64,000 bases of DNA. Origin: Pseudomonas sp. GM80. GTDB taxonomy: Bacteria > Pseudomonadota > Gammaproteobacteria > Pseudomonadales > Pseudomonadaceae. Of this stretch, positions 1-9,600 are shown piece by piece (positions within the stretch are counted from its first letter, which is position 1; every line of letters starts with the position of its first letter). Below the pieces are notes generated by a model. The model was not told the DNA's origin. It saw only the letters and a list, made by a program, of their open reading frames with translations, and did not search any database. The DNA lies in contig NZ_AKJD01000080.1 of NCBI RefSeq assembly GCF_000282515.1, positions 38,296 through 102,295 of the forward strand, in the 5' to 3' direction. The translations under genes and the position numbers were made by a program.

Positions 1-2
1 TG

Positions 3-59
3 ATCAAGTATGTGCTATCGGGCCATTACTGGTTCGACTATCCCGGCGCAGGCTTCTGA
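3..59 (+). CDS. C-terminal end of an unidentified upstream gene (partial)
   Basis: The window opens inside a frame that reads 18 codons (ending ...YWFDYPGAGF) to a TGA at 57-59. Codon choice is GC-rich like the neighbours. The fragment is too short to identify the protein, and it could be a chance frame. A stem-loop with one mismatch (89-97 with 105-113) follows but has no U-run, so a terminator is not certain. Confidence 0.35.
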   Translation: MKYVLSGHYWFDYPGAGF

Positions 60-168
60 CTCTACAAGCATGACCTCCAATCTATGTGCCGCCCCGGAAT
101 CTGTCCCGGGCGGTGCTCAGTCATGCCTTGCGCAAAGCGGAACGCACGGGCAAACTCTGCGGACTTTC

Positions 169-186
169 GTTATAAGATTACATAAC
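169..186 (+). promoter_or_regulatory. Candidate Zur operator upstream of the zinc operon
   Basis: The stretch GTTATAAGATTACATAAC lies 31 bp before the DUF2796 start. Its first 13 bases agree at 10 of 12 defined positions with the gammaproteobacterial Zur core GTTATANTATAAC, and the 18-mer also begins GTTAT and ends ATAAC. The homologous P. aeruginosa operon is known to be zinc-repressed through Zur. Binding here is inferred. Confidence 0.6.
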
Positions 187-217
187 AAACTCTTCACTTT
201 ACTTCCCGGAGACCGCC

Positions 218-817
218 ATGCGTCGTCTGTTGCTCGCTTTGCCGTTTGCCCTGTTGCCGCTGGCCATCGCCCACGCGGCCGATGAGCATGACCACGATCA
301 CGACCATGAACACGGCAGCCTCGGCGCGCACGAACACGGCGTTGGCCGTCTGAACGCTGCGCTCGATGGCCAGACTCTGGAACTGGAGCTGGAAAGCCCG
401 GCGATGAACCTGGTGGGTTTCGAACACGTCGCCACCAGCGATGCCGACAAGGCCAAGGTCGCCGCCGCCCGTGCGCAGCTGGAAAAACCGCTGACCCTGT
501 TCAGCCTGCCCGCCGCTGCTGGCTGCAAAGTGGTCAGTCAGGAGCTGGAGAGCCCGCTGTTCGGTGACAAACCGGATGCCGACGATCATGACGCCGATGA
601 AGCGGACAAGGACGGTCATGAGCATCACCACGACCACAGCGAAATCCACGCGCATTATCAATTTAACTGCGCGGCACCGGGCGCGTTGAAGACGCTGGAC
701 CTGGCCAACGTGTTCAAGACCTTCCCGGCGACGCAGAAAATTCAGGTACAACTGATCAGCACCAGCGGCCAGCAAGGGACCGAAGTGACGGCCAAGGCTG
801 CTTCACTGAAATTCTGA
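218..817 (+). CDS. DUF2796 / ZrgA-like periplasmic zinc-binding protein
   Basis: A 199-residue protein with a signal peptide (cleavage expected after AHA, residue 20). The mature protein starts with an Asp/His-rich stretch (about residues 22-42), and a second His/Asp cluster lies at about 128-150; both look like zinc-binding loops. ZrgA of Vibrio and PA4063 of P. aeruginosa belong to this family and help zinc uptake under shortage. It is the first gene of a four-gene unit and sits behind a Zur-like box. A GGAGA ribosome site precedes the ATG. Family assignment is firm; the exact role (zinc capture and hand-over to the transporter encoded next) is inferred. Confidence 0.85.
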   Translation: MRRLLLALPFALLPLAIAHAADEHDHDHDHEHGSLGAHEHGVGRLNAALDGQTLELELESPAMNLVGFEHVATSDADKAKVAAARAQLEKPLTLFSLPAAAGCKVVSQELESPLFGDKPDADDHDADEADKDGHEHHHDHSEIHAHYQFNCAAPGALKTLDLANVFKTFPATQKIQVQLISTSGQQGTEVTAKAASLKF

Positions 818-840
818 TAACACCGGAACATGTATTCCAA

Positions 841-928
841 TGTAGGAGCTGCCGCAGGCTGCGATCTTTTGATCTTGCTTTAAGAAGATCAGGAGCAAAA
901 GATCGCAGCCTTCGGCAGCTCCTGCAGG
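841..928. repeat. REP inverted pair, family A (copy 1)
   Basis: Two inverted arms beginning GTAGGAGCTGCC are separated by about 25 bp and could fold into one long hairpin. The left arm has the loop version CGCAGG and the right arm the version reading CCTTCG on the plus strand, so the two arms are not identical. It sits between the DUF2796 gene and the ABC ATPase gene, inside the presumed operon. Confidence 0.9.
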
Positions 929-956
929 GGCTATGAAAACTCATGAAATTGGTGTC

Positions 957-1667
957 ATGACCCAAGCACTCATCGAACTGTCCGACCTGAGCTTTAACTG
1001 GCCCGGTCACCCGCCGTTGCTGGACATCCCGGCGTTTCGCCTGGAAGCCGGCGAAACCCTGTTCCTCAAAGGCCCCAGCGGCAGCGGCAAGACCACCCTG
1101 CTCGGCCTACTCGGCGGTGTGCAGAAACCCGGTCGTGGCAGCATTCGTCTGCTCGGCCAGGAGCTGACCCAACTCTCGGCCGGCGCCCGCGATACCTTTC
1201 GCGTCGATCACACTGGCTACATTTTCCAGCAGTTCAACTTGCTGCCGTTTCTCTCGGTGCGCGAGAACGTTGAGCTGCCGTGTCACTTTTCCAAGCTTCG
1301 CGCACAACGGGCGAAACAGCGTCACGGCAGCGTCGACCAGGCCGCCGCCACCCTGCTCGCGCACTTGGGTTTGAAGGATGAAAGCATTCTCAGCCGTCGC
1401 GCCGATTCGCTGTCGATCGGTCAGCAGCAACGGGTCGCCGCCGCACGCGCGTTGATCGGTCAGCCAGAGTTGGTGATCGCTGACGAGCCAACCTCGGCGC
1501 TGGATTACGACGCACGGGAAAACTTCATTCGCCTGTTGTTCGCCGAATGCCGCGAGGCCGGATCGAGTCTGTTGTTCGTCAGCCACGACCAGAGTCTGGC
1601 GCCGCTGTTCGACCGTCATCTGTCCCTGGCCGAACTCAATCGCGCCGCCACGTCTGCCGAGGTCTGA
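957..1667 (+). CDS. ABC transporter ATP-binding protein (zinc operon, PA4064-like)
   Basis: ATPase subunit of 236 residues. Visible motifs are Walker A GPSGSGKT (residues 39-46), the Q-loop in IFQQFNLLPF, signature LSIGQQQR, Walker B VIADEP and the switch His in FVSHD. The signature has Ile where the usual form is LSGGQ. It resembles the LolD/MacB class of ATPases that work with FtsX-type permeases, and the permease gene starts one base after its stop. Start chosen at 957 (MTQALIEL); an in-frame ATG at 933 lies at the edge of the REP element and would add eight residues of no family character. Probably powers movement of zinc or of a zinc-related envelope component. Confidence 0.85.
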   Translation: MTQALIELSDLSFNWPGHPPLLDIPAFRLEAGETLFLKGPSGSGKTTLLGLLGGVQKPGRGSIRLLGQELTQLSAGARDTFRVDHTGYIFQQFNLLPFLSVRENVELPCHFSKLRAQRAKQRHGSVDQAAATLLAHLGLKDESILSRRADSLSIGQQQRVAAARALIGQPELVIADEPTSALDYDARENFIRLLFAECREAGSSLLFVSHDQSLAPLFDRHLSLAELNRAATSAEV

Positions 1668-1668
1668 G

Positions 1669-2934
1669 ATGTATCTGTTTCGTCTGGCCATGGCCAGCCT
1701 GGCCAACCGCCGCTTTACCGCCCTCCTCACCGCGTTCGCGATTGCCTTGTCAGTGTGCCTGCTGCTCGCCGTAGAACGGGTGCGCACCGAGGCCAAAGCC
1801 AGTTTCGCCAGCACCATCAGCGGCACCGACCTGATTGTCGGCGCCCGCTCCGGTTCGGTGAACCTGCTGCTGTACTCGGTGTTCCGCATCGGCAACGCCA
1901 CCAACAACATTCGCTGGGACAGCTTCGAACATTTCGCCAACAACCCGAAAGTGAAGTGGGCGATCCCGATGTCCCTCGGCGACTCCCATCGCGGCTACCG
2001 GGTGATGGGCACCACTGAGGCCTATTTCGAGCATTACCAGTACGGTCGCCAGCAGCATCTGCAACTGGCCGACGGTCGTGCATTTGCCACCGATCCGTTT
2101 GAAGTGGTGCTCGGCGCTGAAGTGGCCGATGCGCTGCATTACAAGCTCGGCGACAAACTGGTGCTGGCCCACGGCGTGGCGGCGATCAGTCTGGTCAAAC
2201 ACGATGACAAACCGTTCACCGTGGTCGGCATTCTCAAGCGCACCGGCACCCCGGTCGATCGCACGTTGCACATCAGCCTCGGTGGCATGGAGGCGATTCA
2301 CATCGACTGGCACAACGGCGTGCCGGCCCGAGGCAATGGGCGGATCAGCGCTGATCAGGCGCGCAACATGGACCTGACGCCGCAAGCGATCACCGCGTTC
2401 ATGCTCGGTCTCAACAGCAAGATTTCCACCTTTGCCCTGCAACGCGAGATCAATGAATTCCGTGGCGAACCAATGCTGGCGATCCTGCCGGGCGTGGCGT
2501 TGCAGGAGTTGTGGAGCCTGATGAGCACCGCTGAAAAAGCGCTGTTCGTGGTTTCGCTGTTCGTCGTGCTGACCGGTTTGATCGGCATGCTCACAGCGAT
2601 TCTCACCAGCCTCAACGAACGTCGCCGCGAGATGGCGATTCTGCGTTCGGTCGGCGCAAGGCCGTGGCACATCGCGAGTCTGCTGGTGCTGGAAGCGTTT
2701 GCTTTGGCGCTGACCGGCGTCATCGCAGGTCTGGCATTGCTGTACATCGGCATCGCCGCTGCGCAGGGTTACGTGCAAGCCAATTACGGTTTGTTCCTGC
2801 CGCTGGCATGGCCGAGCGAGTATGAATGGACGCTGCTCGGTGGCATTCTGGCGGCCGCGCTGCTGATGGGCAGCGTGCCGGCCTGGCGTGCGTATCGCCA
2901 ATCCCTGGCCGATGGCCTGTCGATCCGTTTATGA
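1669..2934 (+). CDS. FtsX/MacB-type ABC permease (zinc operon, PA4065-like)
   Basis: Inner membrane permease of 421 residues. Topology is MacB-like: one N-terminal membrane segment (about 17-36), a large periplasmic domain (about 40-285), then three membrane segments (about 290-312, 335-365 and 385-405). The conserved cytoplasmic coupling stretch NERRREMAILRSVGA begins near residue 316. Its ATG follows the ATPase stop by one base, so translation is coupled. Such permeases usually work mechanically rather than as substrate channels. In this zinc-controlled setting it may act on a zinc-binding or lipoprotein partner such as the DUF2796 or DUF3299 product; that is inference. Confidence 0.85.
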   Translation: MYLFRLAMASLANRRFTALLTAFAIALSVCLLLAVERVRTEAKASFASTISGTDLIVGARSGSVNLLLYSVFRIGNATNNIRWDSFEHFANNPKVKWAIPMSLGDSHRGYRVMGTTEAYFEHYQYGRQQHLQLADGRAFATDPFEVVLGAEVADALHYKLGDKLVLAHGVAAISLVKHDDKPFTVVGILKRTGTPVDRTLHISLGGMEAIHIDWHNGVPARGNGRISADQARNMDLTPQAITAFMLGLNSKISTFALQREINEFRGEPMLAILPGVALQELWSLMSTAEKALFVVSLFVVLTGLIGMLTAILTSLNERRREMAILRSVGARPWHIASLLVLEAFALALTGVIAGLALLYIGIAAAQGYVQANYGLFLPLAWPSEYEWTLLGGILAAALLMGSVPAWRAYRQSLADGLSIRL

Positions 2935-2945
2935 GGATGTTCACC

Positions 2946-3464
2946 ATGCCCCGCGCCTTGCTTGCGCTACTGTTGCTGGTCGCCTTGCCCGTGTGGGCCG
3001 CGGCGCCGAAAGACCTGACGTGGTCGGAAATGATCCCGCCGGACGCCGCCCCGGAAGTGCCGAACATGACCCCGCTGCACGACCTGTCGAAGATGGGCGA
3101 TGCGCTGTCTGCCGAATCCGCGCCAGCGGCGAAGCAGGACCTGCCGAATGCGCCGGTGGTGCAGTCGCTCGACGGTCAGACTATTCGACTGCCGGGTTAC
3201 ATCGTGCCGCTGGAGGTCAATGAAGAAGGGCGTACCACGGACTTCTTGCTGGTGCCGTATTTCGGCGCGTGCATTCATGTGCCGCCACCGCCGTCGAACC
3301 AGATCGTGCATGTGAAAAGCGAGTTGGGCGTGAAGCTCGACGAGCTGTATCAGCCGTACTGGATCGAGGGGCCGTTGCAGGTCAAGGCGTCGAGCAGCGA
3401 GCTGGCGGATGCCGGGTATCAGATGGAGGCGGACAAGATTTATGTGTATGAGCTGCCGGAGTAA
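2946..3464 (+). CDS. DUF3299 secreted protein (zinc operon, PA4066-like)
   Basis: A 172-residue protein with a clear signal peptide (Leu-rich core, cleavage near residue 19). It contains the family stretch around DFLLVPYFGACIHVPPPP (a Cys-x-His) and ends in VYELPE. DUF3299 members are small periplasmic proteins often next to FtsX-type ABC systems. GAGG at 2933-2936 is well spaced for the ATG at 2946; an ATG at 2937 is also in frame. It lies 11 bases after the permease stop and closes the operon. The conserved Cys and His could bind metal, but the function is unknown. Confidence 0.8.
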   Translation: MPRALLALLLLVALPVWAAAPKDLTWSEMIPPDAAPEVPNMTPLHDLSKMGDALSAESAPAAKQDLPNAPVVQSLDGQTIRLPGYIVPLEVNEEGRTTDFLLVPYFGACIHVPPPPSNQIVHVKSELGVKLDELYQPYWIEGPLQVKASSSELADAGYQMEADKIYVYELPE

Positions 3465-3475
3465 TCCGGTAGTTC

Positions 3476-3559
3476 AAGATCAAAAGATCGCAGCCTTCGG
3501 CAGCTCCTACAGAGGATCATGTTTCTCTGTAGGAGCTGCCGAAGGCTGCGATCTTTTGC
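3476..3559. repeat. REP inverted pair, family A (copy 2)
   Basis: Tail-to-tail arms (3478-3512 and 3527-3558) of the same family as 841-928, both with the GAAGG loop version, separated by 14 bp. It begins 12 bases after the DUF3299 stop and could act as a transcript-end hairpin. Confidence 0.9.
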
Positions 3560-3575
3560 GGACTTCACTGTTTCA

Positions 3576-3617
3576 TTGAGCTGCGTCAAAAGACCGTATC
3601 AGTTGGCTTCGTACCAT
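3576..3617 (+). promoter_or_regulatory. Candidate ANR/DNR site and promoter of oprG
   Basis: TTGAGCTGCGTCAA at 3576-3589 matches 8 of 10 bases of the ANR/FNR consensus TTGAT-N4-ATCAA. TACCAT at 3612-3617 is a possible -10. A start about 7 bases beyond it (near 3624) places the site centre at -41.5, the classical class II activator position. P. aeruginosa oprG is reported to be ANR-dependent under low oxygen. Confidence 0.55.
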
Positions 3618-3654
3618 AGGACATCAGAAATTTTTAACGTCCTTTGGAGCCCCC

Positions 3655-4353
3655 ATGAACAAGTCCTTGCTCAGCGCTTCGCTGTTTGCCCTCGCGCTCG
3701 CAGCCCCGCTCGCCCACGCCCACGATGCCGGTGACATCATCGTTCGCGCCGGTGCAATCACCGTCAATCCGAAGGCCGACAGTTCAAGCGTCAAGGTCGA
3801 TCAGGGTCCGTTGAGCGGCACCAATCTGGGCGGCAAGGCAACCATGAGCAGCGACACCCAACTGGGTCTGAACTTCGCCTATATGGTCACCAACAACATC
3901 GGTATCGAGTTGCTGGCTGCCTCGCCGTTCGAACATGACGTGAAGCTCAAGGGCACCGCCCTGCCCGCGGCCAACGGCAAACTCGGCACCCTGAAACACC
4001 TGCCGCCAACCCTCAGCGTTGTCTACTACCCGCTGGATTCGAAGTCGGCCTTTCAGCCGTACGTCGGCGGCGGCATCAACTACACCTGGATCTACGACGA
4101 ACACGTCGGCAGCGAAGCGCAGTCGAACGGTTTCAGCAACTTCAAGGCGAAAAATTCCTGGGGTCTGGCCTGGCAGGTCGGTGCTGACTACATGCTGACC
4201 GACAACATCATGCTCAACGCCCAAGTGCGTTACATCGACATCGATACTCGCGCGACGGTCGAGAACAACGCGGTGGCTCCGGGCACTCGCGCCAAGGTGA
4301 ATGTTGATGTCGATCCGTTTGTGTACATGGTGGGTCTGGGCTACAAGTTCTAA
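3655..4353 (+). CDS. oprG: OmpW-family outer membrane protein OprG
   Basis: An outer membrane beta-barrel of 232 residues. Signal peptide cleavage is expected after AHA (residue 22). The mature protein starts HDAGDIIVRAGAITV, typical of OmpW/OprG, and it ends with the barrel signature YKF (terminal Phe). OprG/OmpW forms an eight-stranded barrel that passes small hydrophobic molecules and possibly small amino acids. It follows the zinc operon as PA4067 follows PA4063-PA4066, but has its own promoter region with an ANR-like site. A bidirectional terminator separates it from the convergent epimerase gene. Confidence 0.92.
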   Translation: MNKSLLSASLFALALAAPLAHAHDAGDIIVRAGAITVNPKADSSSVKVDQGPLSGTNLGGKATMSSDTQLGLNFAYMVTNNIGIELLAASPFEHDVKLKGTALPAANGKLGTLKHLPPTLSVVYYPLDSKSAFQPYVGGGINYTWIYDEHVGSEAQSNGFSNFKAKNSWGLAWQVGADYMLTDNIMLNAQVRYIDIDTRATVENNAVAPGTRAKVNVDVDPFVYMVGLGYKF

Positions 4354-4421
4354 GCTGATTTTTACTGAACGTTCACGTGGTGGTGGATGAGGCTTGGTGG
4401 TGGGCAGACTTGAATCTGAGG

Positions 4422-4438
4422 CAACTGCTGAGCAGTTG
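4422..4438. repeat. 17-bp palindrome in the oprG downstream spacer
   Basis: CAACTGC-tga-GCAGTTG lies in an otherwise featureless 150-bp stretch (4354-4504) between the oprG stop and the terminator. No gene is supported here. The stretch could be a dispersed intergenic repeat; this cannot be judged from one copy. Confidence 0.5.
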
Positions 4439-4504
4439 ATCGGGGCGGTGCGACGATTCGTCAAATCCCCTCGCCACAACGGAGAGCAGTAAATTCCGGC
4501 CGTG

Positions 4505-4534
4505 AAAAAGGCGCCTGTCAAAAGGCGCCTTTTT
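4505..4534. terminator. Bidirectional terminator between oprG and the epimerase gene
   Basis: Perfect 11-bp stem AAAAAGGCGCC / GGCGCCTTTTT with an 8-base loop. There is a U-run in both directions, so it serves oprG on the plus strand and the epimerase operon on the minus strand. Confidence 0.9.
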
Positions 4535-4550
4535 CATGTCTGCGAAACGC

Positions 4551-5472
<922 letters not shown>

Positions 5473-5480
<8 letters not shown>

Positions 5481-6357
5481 GACGATAAAACCTATCCAGT
5501 AAAGCCGGGAGCGCGGCACGCCAGGCGCGCGGCTTGATCCCGAAAGTGTGCAGAATTTTCTTGCAGGCCAGCACCGCGTGTTGCGGTTCCTCGGCAGCGT
5601 CCGGACGCGCGGCGTGAGCCTGGGCGGTCGGCGCTTCGATGGCCAGGGCGTGCAGGCTGCGCGCTTCGGTCAGAATCGCCTGACCCAGCGCCAGCGGCGT
5701 GGTCGCCTCGTGGCCGGCGTAGTGATAAGTGCCCCACAGCGGCGCGGCGCAATCGAGTTGCTTGAGCACCGAAATGATCACCCGGGCAGCGTCGTCGACC
5801 GGGGTCGGATTGCCACGGCGGTCATCGGCCAGCAGCAATTCTTCAGGTTGCTCGGCGCGGGCGAGAAAACGCCCGAGGGTGCCGTCGGCGCTGTCATCGA
5901 GCAGCCAGCCAAAACGCAGCAACACATGCTGCGGGCAGGTGGCGCGAACGCTCTGCTCAATGCGCCACAGCGCCTGACCGCGCAGGCCCAATGGCACCGG
6001 TTCGTCTTTTTCGCTGTAGGCGGTAGCACGCGAGCCATCGAACACTCGATAGCTGGAGGGCTGCACGAGAACGATGTTGTGATGCTGGCACAGTTCGGCC
6101 AGACGCTCGATCGCGCGCTCCTGCCCGGCCATCCGGGTTTCGCTGACGGCCTCGGCCTGGAACCAGTCAAAATAGTAGGCGAGGTTGATCAACGCATCGG
6201 GACGGGTGTCGTCGAGCAATTGGGTCAGGCTCGCGGCATCCCAGCCATTTTCGGGCGGGCGGGGGGCGAGGAAACCGATGTCTTCCTCTGCACCGAGGCG
6301 AATCAGCGCCTGCCCAAGGGCATTTCCGCCGCCCAGTAACATAAGGCGCATTCGCAT
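5473..6357 (-). CDS. RmlD-like sugar nucleotide-binding protein (PA4069-like)
   Basis: A 294-residue Rossmann-fold protein resembling dTDP-4-dehydrorhamnose reductase: the glycine loop GGGNALG is at residues 9-15 and SSYRVFDG matches the RmlD YVFDG region. The usual catalytic Tyr-x3-Lys is absent; the matching place reads LGLRGQAL. It may therefore bind a nucleotide sugar or NAD without the normal SDR chemistry, or use other residues. Possible starts are Met1, Met3 and Met6; none has a strong ribosome site. It is the first gene of a two-gene unit with the epimerase. Confidence 0.8.
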
Positions 6358-6513
6358 AGAGTCAGCAGGCCCAGTCTGGTTGGAACGATGGCTTTAGCGA
6401 CAGATCTTGTGGAAGCGTCGCCGATAATTGCCGGAATCGTTGCATTTTGCGGGTTTAGTGCGCAACCGTCATCCGTAAAGTGTACATCCCCGGGATTTGT
6501 GTCATGGCCACTG

Positions 6514-6615
6514 GCCCCATCGCTGGCAAGCCAGCTCCCACAGGGTCCAGTGCTGACCACAAATTCTGTGAACTCCCGCAATCCTTGTGGGAGCTGGCTT
6601 GCCAGCGATGAGGCC
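6514..6615. repeat. REP inverted pair, family B (copy 1)
   Basis: Two inverted arms carrying GTGGGAGCTGGCTTGCCAGC (left 6514-6545, right 6584-6615). It lies in the 324-bp gap 6358-6681 between the divergent RmlD-like gene and lhr. Apart from this element I see no gene there; promoters for both genes must flank it. Confidence 0.9.
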
Positions 6616-6681
6616 CTGGCAGACGCTGAAGATCCTGAGCGGTACTTGCATCTTCCCCCCTGCGACCGCATAACTTAAGCC

Positions 6682-9600
6682 ATGAATCTGCCCCTCCCCG
6701 CCGACAGCGCTCTGGCAGGCTTTCACCCTGCCGTCAGCGCCTGGTTCCGCAAGACCTTCCCGACGGTCACCGCCGCCCAGGCCCGCGCCTGGCCGTTGAT
6801 CCGTCAGCGCCGCTCGACTTTGATCGCCGCGCCCACCGGCTCGGGCAAAACCCTCACAGCCTTTCTCGCCGTGCTCGACGACCTCGTCCACCGTGGCCTG
6901 GAAAACCCCGACGGTTTGCCCGACGAAACGCTCGTCGTGTATGTCTCGCCGCTCAAAGCCCTGTCCAACGACATTCGCATCAACCTGCAAAACCCATTGG
7001 CGGGGATCACCGAACAGCTGCGGCAGATGAACCTGCCGGAAGTCCACATCACCACCGCCGTGCGCACCGGCGACACCCCGCAAAAAGAACGCGCCGCCAT
7101 GCACAAGACCGCGCCGCACATTCTGGTGACCACGCCGGAGTCGCTCTACGTGCTGCTCGGCTCGGAATCCGGACGAAAAATGCTCGGCACCACGCGCACG
7201 GTGATCATCGATGAAATCCACGCCATGGCCGCCGGCAAACGCGGCAGTCACCTGGCCTTGAGCCTTGAGCGCCTGCAAGCGCTGTGCGCCGAACCGCTGA
7301 CGCGCATCGGCCTCTCCGCCACCCAGAAACCGGTCGAAGCCGTAGCGCAATTCCTCGTCGGCCATGATCGCCCCTGCGAAATCATCGACATCGGCCACGC
7401 CCGCCCACGGGATCTGGGTATCGAAGTTCCGCCCGTGCCGTTGTCGGCCGTCATGGCCAATGACGTCTGGGAACTGGTCTACGACCGCCTCGCCGAACTG
7501 GCCCGCGAGCACCGCACCACGCTGATTTTCGTCAACACCCGACGCCTGGCCGAACGCCTGAGCCGACACCTCAGCGAACGCCTCGGCAAGCACGCAGTGG
7601 CGGCGCACCACGGCAGCCTGGCCAAGGAGTTTCGCCTCGACGCCGAACAACGCCTCAAGCGTGGCAAATTGCAGGTGCTGATCGCCACCGCTTCGCTTGA
7701 ACTGGGCATCGATATCGGCGAAGTCGATCTGGTCTGTCAGATCGCTTCACCGCGCTCCATCGCCGGGTTTCTGCAAAGAGTCGGCCGTTCCGGACACCAG
7801 GTCGGCGGCACGCCCAAGGGCCGTTTGTTCGCCACCACCCGCGATGACTTGATTGAATGCGCCGCCCTGCTCGACTGCGTGCGCCGTGGCGAACTCGATA
7901 CCCTGCACATCCCCGTCGCGCCGCTGGATGTTTTGGCGCAGCAGATCATCGCCGAGGTCAGCTGTCAGGAATGGTCAGAAGACGCCTTGCTGGCGATGTT
8001 CCGCCAAGCCTCGCCCTATCGCGATCTCGACGAAAAACACTATCAGGCCCTGCTGAGCATGCTCGCCGAAGGCTACAACGGTCGTCAGGGCATCCGCAGC
8101 GCCTACCTGCACCGCGACGCCGTCAGCCGCACCTTGCGTGGCCGCCGTGGTGCGAAACTCGCTGCCGTGACCAGCGGCGGCACCATCCCCGACAACGCCG
8201 ATTACAGCGTGATGCTCGAGCCTCAGGGCCTGAACATCGGCAGCGTCAACGAAGACTTCGCGGTGGAAAGCATTGCCGGCGATGTGTTCCAGCTCGGCAA
8301 TACCTCCTACCGCATCCTTCGTGTGGAAACCGGCAAAGTGCGGGTCGAGGACGCCCACGGCCAGCCACCGACCATACCGTTCTGGCTCGGCGAAGCACCG
8401 GGGCGCAGCGATGAATTGTCGTTCGCCGTGGCGCGCCTGCAAGCGCAGCTCGACGCGTTGCTTGGCGCCAGCCCCGGCGACCTGCAACCGGCGCTTGACT
8501 GGCTGACGCAAACTCTCGGCCTCAACCGCGCCAGCGCCGAACAACTGGTCGAATACCTCGCCCGCGCCCGGCAAACCCTCGGCGCCCTGCCCTCGCAGGA
8601 CACGCTGTTGATGGAGCGATTTTTCGACGAGTCCGGCGGCACGCAACTGATCATCCATTCGCCGTTCGGCAGCCGCATCAACCGCGCCTGGGGTTTGGCC
8701 CTGCGCAAGCGTTTCTGCCGCACCTTCAACTTCGAATTGCAGGCGGCCGCCAGCGAAGATGCGATCGTGCTGTCGCTGTCCACCAGCCACAGCTTTGAAC
8801 TGGATGAGATCTGGCGCTACCTGCACAGCAACAACGCCGAGCACACGCTGATTCAAGCGGTGCTCGATGCGCCGCTGTTCGGCGTGCGCTGGCGCTGGAA
8901 TGCCGGCGTGGCGCTGGCATTGCCGCGTTTTACCGGCGGGCGCAAAGTCGCGCCGCAGTTGCAGCGGATGAAAAGCGAAGACCTGATTGCCAGCGTGTTT
9001 CCCGATCAGATTGCCTGCCTGGAAAATCTAGCTGGCGAACGCGAAATTCCTGAGCATCCGTTGATCGAGCAAACCCTCGACGACTGCCTGCACGAGGCGA
9101 TGGACTGCGAAGGCTGGCTCAATCTGCTGCGACGCATGGAGCGTGGCGAGGTGCGTTTGATCAGCCGCGATTTGCCGGCGCCCTCACCGCTCGCGGCGGA
9201 AATTCTCAGTGCTCGGCCTTACACCTTTCTTGACGACGCGCCGTTGGAAGAACGTCGCACCCAAGCGGTGATCAACCGGCGCTGGAGCGATCCGCAATCG
9301 ACCGACGATCTCGGTGCGCTGGATGCGGACGCGATTAACGCTGTACGCGAAGAAGCCTGGCCGTCGCCAAACGCTGTCGATGAAATGCACGAGGCGTTGA
9401 TGAGTCTGGCGTGTATCAGCGAGGCTGAAGTGCGAGCGAACGAAGGCTGGCGTGGATGGCTGGACACGTTGGCCGGCAGCGGTCGCGCCTGCCGATTGCA
9501 GGTCGATCCCGAACATTGTTTATGGCTGGCCCGCGAACGCCTGAGCTGCCTGCAAGCGCTTTATCCACAGGCCAAAGTACAACCTGAGCTGGAGGCGTTG

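Noticed and set aside
841..928. CRISPR-like short repeats
   Set aside because: Repeats are isolated inverted pairs of REP type, not regularly spaced direct repeats with unique spacers; no cas genes are present.
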